A stretch of 61,324 nucleotides of DNA, from the NCBI GenBank assembly GCA_030625815.1, contig DAOUQF010000023.1, positions 1 through 61,324 of the forward strand. The letters are read 5' to 3'. This document shows positions 16,042 to 24,068 of this stretch, piece by piece (position 1 is the stretch's first letter; every line of letters starts with the position of its first letter). The position numbers were made by a program, and so were the translations under genes. Origin of the DNA: Eubacteriales bacterium. GTDB lineage: Bacteria > Bacillota > Clostridia > Tissierellales > GPF-1. A model generated the notes under the pieces. The model searched no databases and was not told the origin of the DNA. It saw only the letters and a list, made by a program, of their open reading frames with translations.

Positions 16042-16972
16042 TCTTCATCTCCTCTTCAATTCGATCATAGGCCTGCAACCAATTCAATGCCTTCAATGTC
16101 AATACGCCAATCCATTCATGATAAGCAACCTTCAGCTCACCCGTATAGAATGAATCGCCCCATGGCGGCATCCATCCGCCGTTCTTTTCCATTTTACAAA
16201 CCATCCAATCCAGCTGACGATTCAAGTCTGCCGTGGAAATCCCGAAACTGCTCGCCCTTTTCGGATCCAAAAAATGCAACGGGGTTGGCACATACTCTTC
16301 CCAATCCTCTTCGTTCATTCGAATCAACTCGCGGATCGCTTTTGTCAGGGTTGTCTCCAATCGTTTTTGCAATTCCCCCTTCAATGCATCATAAAGGGGC
16401 AGATAGCAATACAACTCATGTTCAGAACCATACGCTTCTTTCTCTTCCAATTGACGAACTGCAAACAAAACCTGCTGATGAAGATCAAACACCTCCGGCT
16501 GACGTCCCGCCCGCAAAAATTGAGACAAGATTTCTGCCGTGGGGTTTCCCCAACTTTCATCAATTGCCGTGTGTCCTGTTTCCTGATTGATCGACCACCA
16601 TGGCGCATGGGGATAATCCATCACGGTCTTTGGAACGCTATACCAACCGCCTCTCTCGCTCTGATAGGCTTCCTCAAGGTAGGAAAAAGCTTCCGCCATC
16701 ATCTGGCTCCTTTGCTCGCTCTCCGGCAAATCCAATAGCATGCGAAGACCCACCGAGGTTGCCAAAGGGGAAGAATCCGGTAATCGAAAATCAGACTCCA
16801 ATCCATGACCAAACCCGCCATCCGGATTTTGAAATGGAATCAATTCCTGAATCACATCCTCCGCCTCTCCATCGGCAAACAACCAGCAATACAATTTCGC
16901 TTCCAAGGATCGCCCAACAGTTTGTATGGTTCGTGCCATGCAATCCTGTGAGCCTTTCCTCAAAATCCTCAT
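15989..16972 (-). CDS. Squalene-cyclase/prenyltransferase-fold protein of unknown function
   Basis: 327 residues from the ATG at 16972 (GGAAGG ribosome site; the frame start at 16993 lies ahead of that site). The sequence repeats QNPDGGFG- and GGWYSVP-like blocks separated by about 50 residues, the hallmark of alpha/alpha-toroid terpene-cyclase repeats. The catalytic DxDD motif of squalene-hopene cyclases is not seen, so enzymatic cyclase activity is unlikely. It is the first gene of a three-gene operon with the DUF2785 and merR genes. No signal peptide or membrane segments. Confidence 0.7.
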   Translation of the reverse strand: MRILRKGSQDCMARTIQTVGRSLEAKLYCWLFADGEAEDVIQELIPFQNPDGGFGHGLESDFRLPDSSPLATSVGLRMLLDLPESEQRSQMMAEAFSYLEEAYQSERGGWYSVPKTVMDYPHAPWWSINQETGHTAIDESWGNPTAEILSQFLRAGRQPEVFDLHQQVLFAVRQLEEKEAYGSEHELYCYLPLYDALKGELQKRLETTLTKAIRELIRMNEEDWEEYVPTPLHFLDPKRASSFGISTADLNRQLDWMVCKMEKNGGWMPPWGDSFYTGELKVAYHEWIGVLTLKALNWLQAYDRIEEEMKNEDGRDLERGTTSDTCK

Positions 16973-17025
16973 CTCGTCACCTTCCTTTTCCACTCTTTTC
17001 GATCAAATTTTCTATCATACATGCA

Positions 17026-17709
17026 TTACTTGTCGATCTTATTCCAAACGCCATCCCAAATTTTTATCTCTTTGACTTGCCCTTGCGCGTACATCTCCAA
17101 CAATTGCGCCGCTTCCCGGATCCACGACTCCATATCGGTATGGGGATGCACGGAAACCAAGTTGAAAAGTATGGTTTTCGTCTCCTTCGAAATGCAGGTT
17201 CGCGCGGAATCACTAGTCAGGCTGCCAAATGCGCCTGCTTGATCCATAAAGACCGGCAGAAATTCAATATTCAACTTCCCGCGTCCAATCCCTTCATACA
17301 CCGTGCCCTCCGGTGCTGCAGAAAACTGAATATCGGCGTCAATTTTTCCAATATCATAGGCACAAACGGGGCATCGGCTTTTCATGGAGATATAATTATT
17401 GATCTCTACTACATTATTTACCCGATATAAGCCTAAACCTCTTCCAATTCTTCTCAAAAGGGCTTCCGAAGAAACTCGATACTTCGTTGGATCCTTTCCA
17501 ACCCTTCTATAAACTTTTCTCATGGCGGCAATCGCCGCTTCCTTGGCAATGGCTGGAACCGGCAAACTTCCTTCAATTTCTTTCACCAATTGATCCAGTT
17601 CCGCGTTCAAACCCTCACTGCTCTCGTCCACCGAAACCTCTGCAACAATGCTGCCGATTTGAAGATCGGGTGCCCATCCCTTCCATCGCTCGTCGATATT
17701 AATTTCCAT
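17026..17709 (-). CDS. B3/B4 (phenylalanyl-tRNA synthetase beta editing-like) domain protein
   Basis: 227 residues from the ATG at 17709 after AGGGGAAG. It is a free-standing version of the B3/4 domain of PheRS-beta, with the family's KVYRRVGKDPTKYRVSSEALLRR block (about 85-110) and NNVVEINNYISMKSRCPVCAYD (about 120-140). In PheRS this domain hydrolyses mischarged Tyr-tRNA; free-standing copies are thought to be tRNA- or amino-acid-related, but their role is not established. Monocistronic on the minus strand. Confidence 0.82.
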   Translation of the reverse strand: MEINIDERWKGWAPDLQIGSIVAEVSVDESSEGLNAELDQLVKEIEGSLPVPAIAKEAAIAAMRKVYRRVGKDPTKYRVSSEALLRRIGRGLGLYRVNNVVEINNYISMKSRCPVCAYDIGKIDADIQFSAAPEGTVYEGIGRGKLNIEFLPVFMDQAGAFGSLTSDSARTCISKETKTILFNLVSVHPHTDMESWIREAAQLLEMYAQGQVKEIKIWDGVWNKIDK

Positions 17710-17871
17710 CGTTCTTCCCCTCATTTCGTAATCTCATTCTTCTATTCTTAGTTTATAACAAAAAACCTATCATTACTGACAACTTCCTGATTTTGGATAA
17801 AAACTCTGCTATACTGGATATGCAACTATGCTAAAAACAAATCACCTCTGAGGATCAGAAAGGAAAGGCCT

Positions 17872-17958
17872 ATGCGCGATCGACAAATTCAAGGAATAAG
17901 AACAAGTCTTCCCAAAAAAAGTATCAAAGCATTGGAATCGCTAAAATATAGCAAATGA
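17872..17958 (+). CDS. Possible 28-residue peptide or 5' remnant
   Basis: ATG at 17872 is preceded by GGAAAGG at a good distance and opens a 28-codon frame (MRDRQIQGIRTSLPKKSIKA…) ending at 17958 just ahead of the AT-rich gene at 17970. It may be a small peptide or the surviving start of a gene cut by arrival of that AT-rich gene. No family was recognised. Confidence 0.3.
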   Translation: MRDRQIQGIRTSLPKKSIKALESLKYSK

Positions 17959-17969
17959 AGGTGGTAGGC

Positions 17970-18719
17970 ATGAAAGAAAACATGAAAAAGAAATTATTAT
18001 TTTTAGTAAGTCTAATTGTGTTTATATTTATATTCCTTACTATCTTCATATATTTTAAAAATATTAGTAATTCTGATGTTGTTGAAAACTTAGAGGGCCA
18101 AATCTATTACACAAAAAGGATTGATGGCGTAAATACTTTATATAAATCAGATGCTAATTTACAAAACGAAAAACTTATTTATAGCCACAAAGGCAAAGGT
18201 AGAGATAGTTATGGAAGTTATAATGATAATATTTCTGATTATTATTATGATATGAAAAGTGAGGCAATAAGTTTTATTGCCATGAATAATGGAGACTGGA
18301 GTTTGTTTTCGATAAAAGAAGGAGTAGATAATGCTACACTAATCAGTAAAGCAGAATTTGTGGAAACTTCTACATCTTATTTGGCGAATACGGATTATAT
18401 TAAAAAACACACTGAAAAACTTATCGTTACTCAAAGGGAAGGCAGTATTTATATAATTGAAAATGGAGAAGAAAAATGCATTAAAAAGTTTTATGGCATA
18501 TATGATGCTAAGTTTACGGGATATCACCCCATCGGATTTTCACCTGATGGGAAATATTTAATATATCATTCAATGGAACATCTGACTGCTTTCGGAACTC
18601 TTCTTGAAGGATTTATTAATGATTCTTATGGTCATAGTTATATAATGGATTTAAGTAGCGGTAAAAGTACTCGATTTATAGATGCGTCAAATATTCAATG
18701 GATTATGAGTGAAAAATAA
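17970..18719 (+). CDS. Membrane-anchored protein of unknown function (TolB-like ending)
   Basis: 249 residues from the ATG at 17970 (GGTGG five bases upstream). An N-terminal hydrophobic anchor (about 5-25) is followed by an extracytoplasmic, beta-rich domain; GFSPDGKYLIYHS near the end resembles the repeat of TolB/DPP-IV-type propellers, but only one clear repeat is seen. The gene is strikingly AT-rich and uses codons unlike its neighbours, pointing to recent transfer together with its own terminator at 18754-18784. The function is unknown. Confidence 0.7.
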   Translation: MKENMKKKLLFLVSLIVFIFIFLTIFIYFKNISNSDVVENLEGQIYYTKRIDGVNTLYKSDANLQNEKLIYSHKGKGRDSYGSYNDNISDYYYDMKSEAISFIAMNNGDWSLFSIKEGVDNATLISKAEFVETSTSYLANTDYIKKHTEKLIVTQREGSIYIIENGEEKCIKKFYGIYDAKFTGYHPIGFSPDGKYLIYHSMEHLTAFGTLLEGFINDSYGHSYIMDLSSGKSTRFIDASNIQWIMSEK

Positions 18720-18753
18720 CTTTGTCTAACATAGCCCAATATATAAGCCAAAT

Positions 18754-18784
18754 AAAATCTCTGGGAATTTCCCAGAGATTTTTA
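18754..18784 (+). terminator. Terminator of the AT-rich membrane-anchored protein gene
   Basis: AAATCTCTGGGA-AT-TCCCAGAGATTT stem with a T run. Confidence 0.9.
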
Positions 18785-18828
18785 AGTGAAATATTTTAGG
18801 TCACGTACATCAAAATGGAACCCATTGT

Positions 18829-19677
18829 TCAACGAAGAGGTTTTTTTCTTAGCCACTGCTTAAGCCAAACGATCCCAATCACAAAAAGGACCGCCATGGC
18901 CAATTGCCAAGGGTGTCTAAAGACACTGACCTGTTTTGCCAACAATTCCGATGCCCACGGGATCCGCGCCTCAAGAGCATGGAGTCCCTCGATGATCCCA
19001 ACGCCCACCAAGAAGGATAAAAATCCAAAGATCGCAAACAATCCCCGTTTTCTCTTGCCAGCGACCCAGCCCTTGCTGCCGTATTGAATCAGCGGCAGCG
19101 TAATAAATGAAAGCCAGCCAAACAAGACCAGAATCTCCACATCCACGGATGCGCCAAAGTACGCGAATTCATTGCGCCCTCGGCCTCGATACGCCTGCAC
19201 AATCAGTAAATAGAGGATATACCACTGAGTGCTCGTAAGGAAATAGGCAAGAATCCCCGGATGAATTCCGTATGCCTCCAAGAGATCTTTGGCAAAGCTC
19301 TCAACATCCTCGCCAATAACAGACTGCGGCTGTCTTCCCGCTTCTTGTGCTTCCAAAAAGATCGCCAGCAATTCCTGTTCAATCTCTTTCTTTTCCCAAT
19401 TATGCAAAGCGCTCTGTTCCATCTGTTCCATCACCTGATCCAAAGACTCTCGATAGTTTTCACGCAAATTTTTCAACTTTTGATTGCGGCTTTTGGCTTG
19501 ATAGTACACCACAAAGGTGGCAAGCCCCGCCAATGCCAAGACAATAGCCGCGATGATTCCTTGGCCAGATCCGATTTGCCCTTGTTCGCTAATCTGCGAC
19601 CCCCAGAGGAACAAGCCCGTCAATAACACGACCGTGCCCGCAATCACCAGGGAAAAACTCTTCTTCATCTTCTCTCT
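18829..19677 (-). CDS. Integral membrane protein paired with PadR
   Basis: About 282 residues. Two hydrophobic segments near the N-terminus (about 15-60), a soluble helical stretch (about 65-145) with GRQPQSVIGEDVESFAKDLL, which resembles the DUF1048/HAAS signalling module that accompanies PadR regulators, and about four more membrane segments. The ATG at 19677 is likely because the PadR gene ends at 19676; an ATG at 19692 inside that gene is also possible. Such PadR/HAAS pairs usually sense membrane or envelope stress, but the exact role is unknown. Confidence 0.72.
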   Translation of the reverse strand, partial: REKMKKSFSLVIAGTVVLLTGLFLWGSQISEQGQIGSGQGIIAAIVLALAGLATFVVYYQAKSRNQKLKNLRENYRESLDQVMEQMEQSALHNWEKKEIEQELLAIFLEAQEAGRQPQSVIGEDVESFAKDLLEAYGIHPGILAYFLTSTQWYILYLLIVQAYRGRGRNEFAYFGASVDVEILVLFGWLSFITLPLIQYGSKGWVAGKRKRGLFAIFGFLSFLVGVGIIEGLHALEARIPWASELLAKQVSVFRHPWQLAMAVLFVIGIVWLKQWLRKKPLR

Positions 19678-20017
19678 ACGCGTTTTCATCACTTATCCTC
19701 CTTTCAAAGATCTGATCGACACGCCCTTTGGTTTCCGTCCAATGCAGGATAAATTCATTTCGCTCCCGCTCCCCCATTTCAGTTAATCGATAGTATTTTC
19801 GTTTCGGTCCATAAGGCGATGGCCTCTTTTCCGCAAGGAGCCATCCTTTTTTTTCCAACCGAATCAAAATGGGGTACACAATTCCTTCGTTGATATGGGA
19901 GAATCCTGCCTGAACCAATTGCTCGCAAACAGCGTATCCATAAGTCTCTTCCTGAGAAATAATTTCCAAAATGCATCCTTCCAGAACGCCCTTAAGCATT
20001 TGTGTCTGTTTTGCCAT
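19676..20017 (-). CDS. PadR-family transcriptional regulator
   Basis: 113 residues, the size of the short PadR-s2 subgroup: a winged helix (EGCILEIISQEETYGYAVCEQL … INEGIVYPILIRLEKKGWL … YYRLTEMG) and a C-terminal dimerisation helix. It should repress its own operon with the membrane protein downstream, whose start it overlaps or abuts. A GGAGGGAG ribosome site precedes the ATG, and a textbook promoter with an inverted repeat lies 45-75 bases upstream. Confidence 0.92.
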   Translation of the reverse strand: MAKQTQMLKGVLEGCILEIISQEETYGYAVCEQLVQAGFSHINEGIVYPILIRLEKKGWLLAEKRPSPYGPKRKYYRLTEMGERERNEFILHWTETKGRVDQIFERRISDENA

Positions 20018-20060
20018 CTTCTCCCTCCTTTCTATATGGCATTACCTAGTAGCTATCTTA

Positions 20061-20096
20061 ATTATACGCCCGGTACTTGGTATTGTCAAGTAGTGG
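20061..20096 (-). promoter_or_regulatory. Consensus sigma-A promoter and probable PadR operator
   Basis: On the minus strand TTGACA (20084-20089), a 17-base spacer and TATAAT (20061-20066) match the consensus exactly. The -35 region is embedded in the inverted repeat TACTTG-N7-CAAGTA. A perfect promoter covered by a palindrome suggests strong expression that is normally repressed, most simply by PadR. Confidence 0.8.
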
Positions 20097-20100
20097 GACG

Positions 20101-20127
20101 AAAAAAAAGGATCACCCGCTGATCCTT
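20101..20127 (-). terminator. Terminator of the flavin-binding protein gene
   Basis: AAGGATCA…TGATCCTT stem, with eight T residues following on the minus strand. Confidence 0.85.
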
Positions 20128-20608
20128 ATTCCTTGCTTTGCTTCCCTGTTAGGGATTCAATCTTTAATTTAAATATCGTGAGCCCACGAATCGCATCGTT
20201 ATCTCCCTCAAACCGCTTAATCAGATTCTCCGGATGCTCCTCCAGATGAAGAAACATCTTGGTCAACGCTTGGCTTTTCTCATTGATATCCCGAACGATC
20301 TCCATGGTTCCTTCTGCAACAACAGATCGATAGGCATGACTGCACTCCCCGTCAACATATCCGCGATCCTGAATCACGATCCCGCACACCTTTGGATTGG
20401 CTCGAATATAGTCCATCTTTCGACCCATCTTCGCACCATGGAAATAACAAGCATTTTCATCCTCGTCATATCCGTAGCTCAAAGCGACCGTATATGGAAC
20501 GTCCTTATAAGACAATGCCAAAACCATGAATTTCCCTGCCCTTAGAATAGAATGCATGCTTTCCATCGACGTGATCTCTCGCTCTTTTCTTTGCATATGA
20601 TACCGCAT
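20126..20608 (-). CDS. Pyridoxamine-5'-phosphate-oxidase-fold, flavin-binding protein (NimA-like)
   Basis: 160 residues from the ATG at 20608, preceded by GAGGAGG; the frame extension to 20674 is unlikely. A split-barrel flavin-binding fold: YTVALSYGYDEDENACYFHGAKMGRKMDYIRANPKVCGIV is typical of the family of FMN- or haem-binding proteins related to NimA, the 5-nitroimidazole reductase. Possible activity is FMN-dependent reduction; the physiological substrate is unknown. Monocistronic, with a strong terminator. Confidence 0.83.
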   Translation of the reverse strand: MRYHMQRKEREITSMESMHSILRAGKFMVLALSYKDVPYTVALSYGYDEDENACYFHGAKMGRKMDYIRANPKVCGIVIQDRGYVDGECSHAYRSVVAEGTMEIVRDINEKSQALTKMFLHLEEHPENLIKRFEGDNDAIRGLTIFKLKIESLTGKQSKE

Positions 20609-20629
20609 CTTTTCCTCCTCACCACCTCC

Positions 20630-20832
20630 ATGATCCTGTATACCAAGGTCAAAGAGGATGATATAGCAAAACAATTGGTTATTTTATGGACACAAAATAG
20701 TGAAATCACATTCACAGAAATGATTTTACCCTACCTGATGAACCGTAAACGCAAAGGATTGATGTCCGCTATCTGGGAGAATCTTTACCTGATTATTTAA
20801 AGAAAGATGACGTAAAACTTTTATCTGCATAG
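20630..20832 (+). pseudogene. Frameshifted remnant of an unrecognised gene
   Basis: One frame reads KEDDIAKQLVILWTQNSEI and on to FTEMILPYLMNRKRKG; the protein-like sequence then continues one base out of phase as IDVRYLGESLPDYLKKDDV up to a stop at 20830-20832, right before a terminator. The two halves fit together if one base is restored, so this looks like the 3' end of a decayed gene. The second half faintly recalls the ending of cobalamin-binding regulator domains, but no family can be claimed. Confidence 0.45.
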
Positions 20833-20853
20833 CCCACAACCGAGGGCTTTTTT
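20831..20853 (+). terminator. Terminator after the remnant
   Basis: AGCCC…GGGCT followed by six T residues on the plus strand. Confidence 0.7.
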
Positions 20854-21466
20854 AATTGAATACGCGATGGAAAAACGATACTGGAATTTCACGAAGCCGG
20901 CGCTGTCGCCGAGTTTCACCCCATCGTTCCAAGCGAAAATCGCTTAGCCTCCCTTGTCCAACTAAACGCATCCCTTCGATTTCCAAAAAATCCATGGGAC
21001 TAATCAATCCATCGGATCGATCGAAACTATGAATTCCCGCACGGCGAAAGACCGTCGCCACAAATTGCGAACAGAAATACGCGTTGCTTCTCGTTAAAGA
21101 CACCCCTACCTTGGCAAAGGCCATCCCCAAGAGATTATAGCGATAAAGTTTTTTGTTGCGCTCGAAATAGCGGATCTGACGCTTCAACTCATGGTATTGC
21201 TTCTTCGTCACTTCGATCTCATAGAGGGCGAATTGCGCCTCTTGAAATCGCTGATAGACGCCGTCCTTTACGTCCTCTTCCACAAATCCCGCAAAAAAAG
21301 GATTGGAGTGATATTTTCTGCCAAAGGAATAGAAGGTTTGATAAGATTTATCAAAACCGATAGAGATATGAGAATAGGGCATATCCGATGCCTTTCGAAT
21401 GATGTTGCTCAACATCGAACCCGTATATGTGAGTAAAATATATGCATGGTAATTTTCGTTTTTCAT
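20852..21466 (-). CDS. YiiX/YaeF-like NlpC/P60-type cysteine hydrolase
   Basis: 204 residues from the ATG at 21466 (AAGAGG upstream). The permuted papain-like fold is suggested by an early His in MPYSHISIGFD (about 30) and a later Cys in NAYFCSQFVATVF (about 130-140), the arrangement found in the YiiX/lecithin-retinol-acyltransferase-like family. Members act as amidases or lipid hydrolases; the substrate is unknown. There is no signal peptide, so it is probably cytosolic. Monocistronic. Confidence 0.75.
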   Translation of the reverse strand: MKNENYHAYILLTYTGSMLSNIIRKASDMPYSHISIGFDKSYQTFYSFGRKYHSNPFFAGFVEEDVKDGVYQRFQEAQFALYEIEVTKKQYHELKRQIRYFERNKKLYRYNLLGMAFAKVGVSLTRSNAYFCSQFVATVFRRAGIHSFDRSDGLISPMDFLEIEGMRLVGQGRLSDFRLERWGETRRQRRLREIPVSFFHRVFN

Positions 21467-21549
21467 TTTCTGCCTCTTCATTTCAGTAATAGCATTATCT
21501 TACCATATCCAACCCGAATCCCCTAGCAAATTCCCCCCTTACAAGTTCC

Positions 21550-21922
21550 TTAATTACTTCTTTTCCCGTTCTTTTTCTCTTCCCGTCCCTCCCGCTCCTT
21601 GATCTTTTTCTCCATAAATCGTTGCTCCCGCTCTTCACACAAATCTTCCTTGGTAAGGAGAATTTTCGGGCTTGCCCCGCTGCTCCACGCCTGCGTCAGA
21701 TAGCGTTCCAATCGCCACATAATCTCCGACAGCCGGATAATCCGCCGCTGTGCTTGCTTCCTCCTGAAACCGTCCCCTCAATTTCGCAAGAAAATTCCCT
21801 TCGCTTCCTTTCAAATGATAAATGCCTCGATCCACACGGACAACGCGCGCGGTTTTATTTCCGCTATTTTGATTTCCACGATCCGCTTGATCCTCGGATC
21901 GTTTTTTATTTGTTTGATTCAT
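21550..21922 (-). pseudogene. Decayed rsgA-like gene (ribosome-assembly GTPase)
   Basis: The frame starting at 21922 encodes an OB-fold segment (RVVRVDRGIYHL…GNFLAKLRGRF…DYPAVGDYVAIG) typical of the RsgA N-terminus, then stops at 21635. One base out of phase the text goes on as KILLTKEDLCEE, matching the G4-region LLTKxDLC of RsgA, and ends in a Lys/Arg-rich tail at 21550. The P-loop and most of the GTPase domain are missing, so internal deletions plus a frameshift have destroyed it. A functional rsgA presumably exists elsewhere, since this one cannot bind GTP. Confidence 0.72.
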
Positions 21923-21950
21923 TCAGTGCCCTCCACCTAATTTTGGGCAT

Positions 21951-21980
21951 AAAAAAACCCGGACCTGTCACTCCGGGCTT
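21951..21980. terminator. Bidirectional hairpin terminator
   Basis: AAAACCCGGA…TCCGGGCTTTT, with A and T runs on the two sides; it lies between a 23-residue ORF and the rsgA remnant. Confidence 0.75.
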
Positions 21981-22013
21981 TTGGATTCACAATGGGATCC
22001 AGTTCCTCAAGGT

Positions 22014-22085
22014 TTAATTCATACGTTCCAGAGTGAGTAATTTATTGGATTCACTTAATACAATGAGAAGATTAGTTTTCATCAT
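22014..22085 (-). CDS. Possible 23-residue peptide
   Basis: Twin ATGs (22085, 22082) follow AAGGAG at ideal spacing and open a frame MMKTNLLIVLSESNKLLTLE… of 23 codons that ends at 22014, shortly before a strong hairpin terminator. It may be a small expressed peptide with its own terminator or a leader peptide for the now-decayed rsgA-like gene. No homologue is known to me. Confidence 0.4.
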   Translation of the reverse strand: MMKTNLLIVLSESNKLLTLERMN

Positions 22086-22156
22086 TATCATCACTCCTTT
22101 TCCTCGAAGAATTTGAATTTACTATACCATGATCATTCAGAAAATTCAACCATTAT

Positions 22157-23062
22157 TTATGAACGATAGAGAACTGGACTTCCGCCAAAAAAAACCCCCT
22201 GCTTCGCGCCCACGATTTCCATGGCTCTGACGTCCTCCACCAAATGCTTCAACTCTACACATTCGGATGGTTCTGCCGATTCATCAATCTCGATTTTTAG
22301 CTCATTGCAAAAAAAACGATGGCTTTTCCAAAGACTTTCCTCGATTCTTGGCAAACTGGAAGGCTTGCGAAGAAGATCCAAAATCTGCTCTCTTTGATAT
22401 TCCAAATTGGCAATCGGTGTTTTCTTGTCGAACTGCGCAAAGCTTTTACCCATATCCCTCGCTCGCTCGTAGTCAAGCTCTTGACACAAGAACTTCATTT
22501 CATGCCAAGCCTCGTAAAATTCCGCCAAACTGAGAATTGTCTGATCTTGAAACCATAGATAGGCAAAGAGCCGACGACGCCAGTCCCACCATCTCAACGG
22601 ATCCCTTAGGTCTTCCGCCGGAATCAAGAAAAAGCCCTCTCGATACAAAAGCGCGCCAAACACCCCTGGTGGGCGATTGATCTGACCACTCGTTTCCGAA
22701 CCCTGATACACCCCGCAACTCGGGCTTGTCTCTTTAAAGACATAGGTATGGACATCCGCTATCTGCAGCCTTTTCAACCCCTGCAGACAAGCCGCTTTCA
22801 GTTGATCTGTTATATCTCGATCTCCTTGCATGACCGTAGCGCGATCATCCCAAACATCGATGCCGTTTCCTTCCATCACTTGCACCGGTATTCGCGGTGC
22901 GCCAAGTCCCGCTTCAATCTCCGGACAGATCGGATGCCAATCAATTCGATCCGCCTCGCATCCCATTTTCTCCAAGAGATCCCAACCCTCGCGATTATGC
23001 CATACCTTTGACCCGTACATGCACGCGCTAATTCCAATCGATACTTTATCATGAACAATCAT
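22157..23062 (-). CDS. DUF523/DUF1722-type protein
   Basis: 301 residues from the ATG at 23062, which has GGAGGTG upstream; the frame runs back to 23179 without a ribosome site. The N-terminal half is DUF523 (YbbK-like), with GISACMYGSKVW, HPICPEIEAGLGAPR and the KETSPSCGVYQG motif; its conserved Cys residues suggest metal or cluster binding. The C-terminal half resembles a diverged DUF1722 region, often fused to DUF523 and linked to 2-thiouracil (TudS) chemistry. The role here is unproven. Confidence 0.75.
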   Translation of the reverse strand: MIVHDKVSIGISACMYGSKVWHNREGWDLLEKMGCEADRIDWHPICPEIEAGLGAPRIPVQVMEGNGIDVWDDRATVMQGDRDITDQLKAACLQGLKRLQIADVHTYVFKETSPSCGVYQGSETSGQINRPPGVFGALLYREGFFLIPAEDLRDPLRWWDWRRRLFAYLWFQDQTILSLAEFYEAWHEMKFLCQELDYERARDMGKSFAQFDKKTPIANLEYQREQILDLLRKPSSLPRIEESLWKSHRFFCNELKIEIDESAEPSECVELKHLVEDVRAMEIVGAKQGVFFGGSPVLYRS

Positions 23063-23179
23063 GGTTTCACCTCCATCTACAAGAAATATACCCTTTTTTT
23101 CACGGTTTTTGAAAAAAACGAAAATCTTGGGGCATGATATGAATATAAGATAAAAAATTTGATCGAAAAGAGGAAGCAA

Positions 23180-24046
23180 ATGAAGCTGAATTCAGCCCTT
23201 GTTCTCCAAGGCGGCGCCATGAAAAGCATGTTCACCACCGGTGTTTTGGACGCCTTTCTCGAAGAGGGACTTATTTTCCCCTATATCGTTGGTGTTTCGG
23301 CAGGCGCTGCCAATGGAATCGCCTTTCTGGCCCGCGAGAAAGGGCGAACCTGTCGCGTGAACTTAACGTATCTGCATGATCCCCGGTTTATGAGTTTTAA
23401 GAATTATCGAAAGGTCGGCAGCTATTTCAATTTTGATTTTATCTACAAGGAGGTTCCTCATCAAATCGATCCCTTTAATTATGACGCCCTCTTTCAAGCA
23501 GAAGAGGAGCTGGAAATCGGCGCCACCAATTGCGAAACCGGCGAGGTTGATTATTTTTCTTTTCAGGAAGCAAAACGCGGCAACGACTTTCAAACCTTCT
23601 TGAGATCGCTATATGCCTCTTGCAGTATGCCCTGTGTTTGTAAACCGATCACCCTTAACGGGGTTTCCTATCTCGATGGCGGAATCGGAGCTCCGATCCC
23701 ATCCGGGCGTGCAAGAGAGCAAGGGTATCAAAATCAGGTTGTCATCCTGACACAACCCCTCGAACCGAAACAAGCTTCTCGAATCCGAAGCCTTCCTCCG
23801 CACTGGGTTTACCGCAATACCTATCCCAGCATGGTCTCCCTCTGCGATCATTACACAGAGATCTATAATCAAACCATCGACTCCCTGCGCGCTGAGCAAG
23901 AAGAGGGTAGGATCATCGTGATTGCTCCCGATGACACCTTCGGCGTCCGCGGTATCAGCAAAAATCGTACAAAACTTATCAGATTCTATTTCCATGGATT
24001 TGAAAAGGGGCTTGCCTATGCAAAACTCCTTCAGGCAAAACAATAG
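23180..24046 (+). CDS. Patatin-like phospholipase family protein
   Basis: 288 residues from the ATG at 23180. The patatin signature is complete: the oxyanion loop QGGAMKSMFTTG near the N-terminus, nucleophile Ser in GVSAGAANG (about 42-46) and catalytic Asp in DGGIGAPIP (about 170). This is the YjjU-type subgroup (DUF6363-like C-terminal part). A Ser-Asp dyad lipid acyl hydrolase is expected, cytosolic or membrane-associated; the substrate is unknown. Divergent from the DUF523 gene with about 115 bases between. Confidence 0.9.
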   Translation: MKLNSALVLQGGAMKSMFTTGVLDAFLEEGLIFPYIVGVSAGAANGIAFLAREKGRTCRVNLTYLHDPRFMSFKNYRKVGSYFNFDFIYKEVPHQIDPFNYDALFQAEEELEIGATNCETGEVDYFSFQEAKRGNDFQTFLRSLYASCSMPCVCKPITLNGVSYLDGGIGAPIPSGRAREQGYQNQVVILTQPLEPKQASRIRSLPPHWVYRNTYPSMVSLCDHYTEIYNQTIDSLRAEQEEGRIIVIAPDDTFGVRGISKNRTKLIRFYFHGFEKGLAYAKLLQAKQ

Positions 24047-24068
24047 GGAGGCTCAAAAGCCTCCCTAT
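24043..24068. terminator. Shared terminator of patatin and cupin genes
   Basis: ATAGGGAGGC-TCAAAA-GCCTCCCTAT between two convergent genes; it overlaps the patatin stop codon. Confidence 0.82.
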
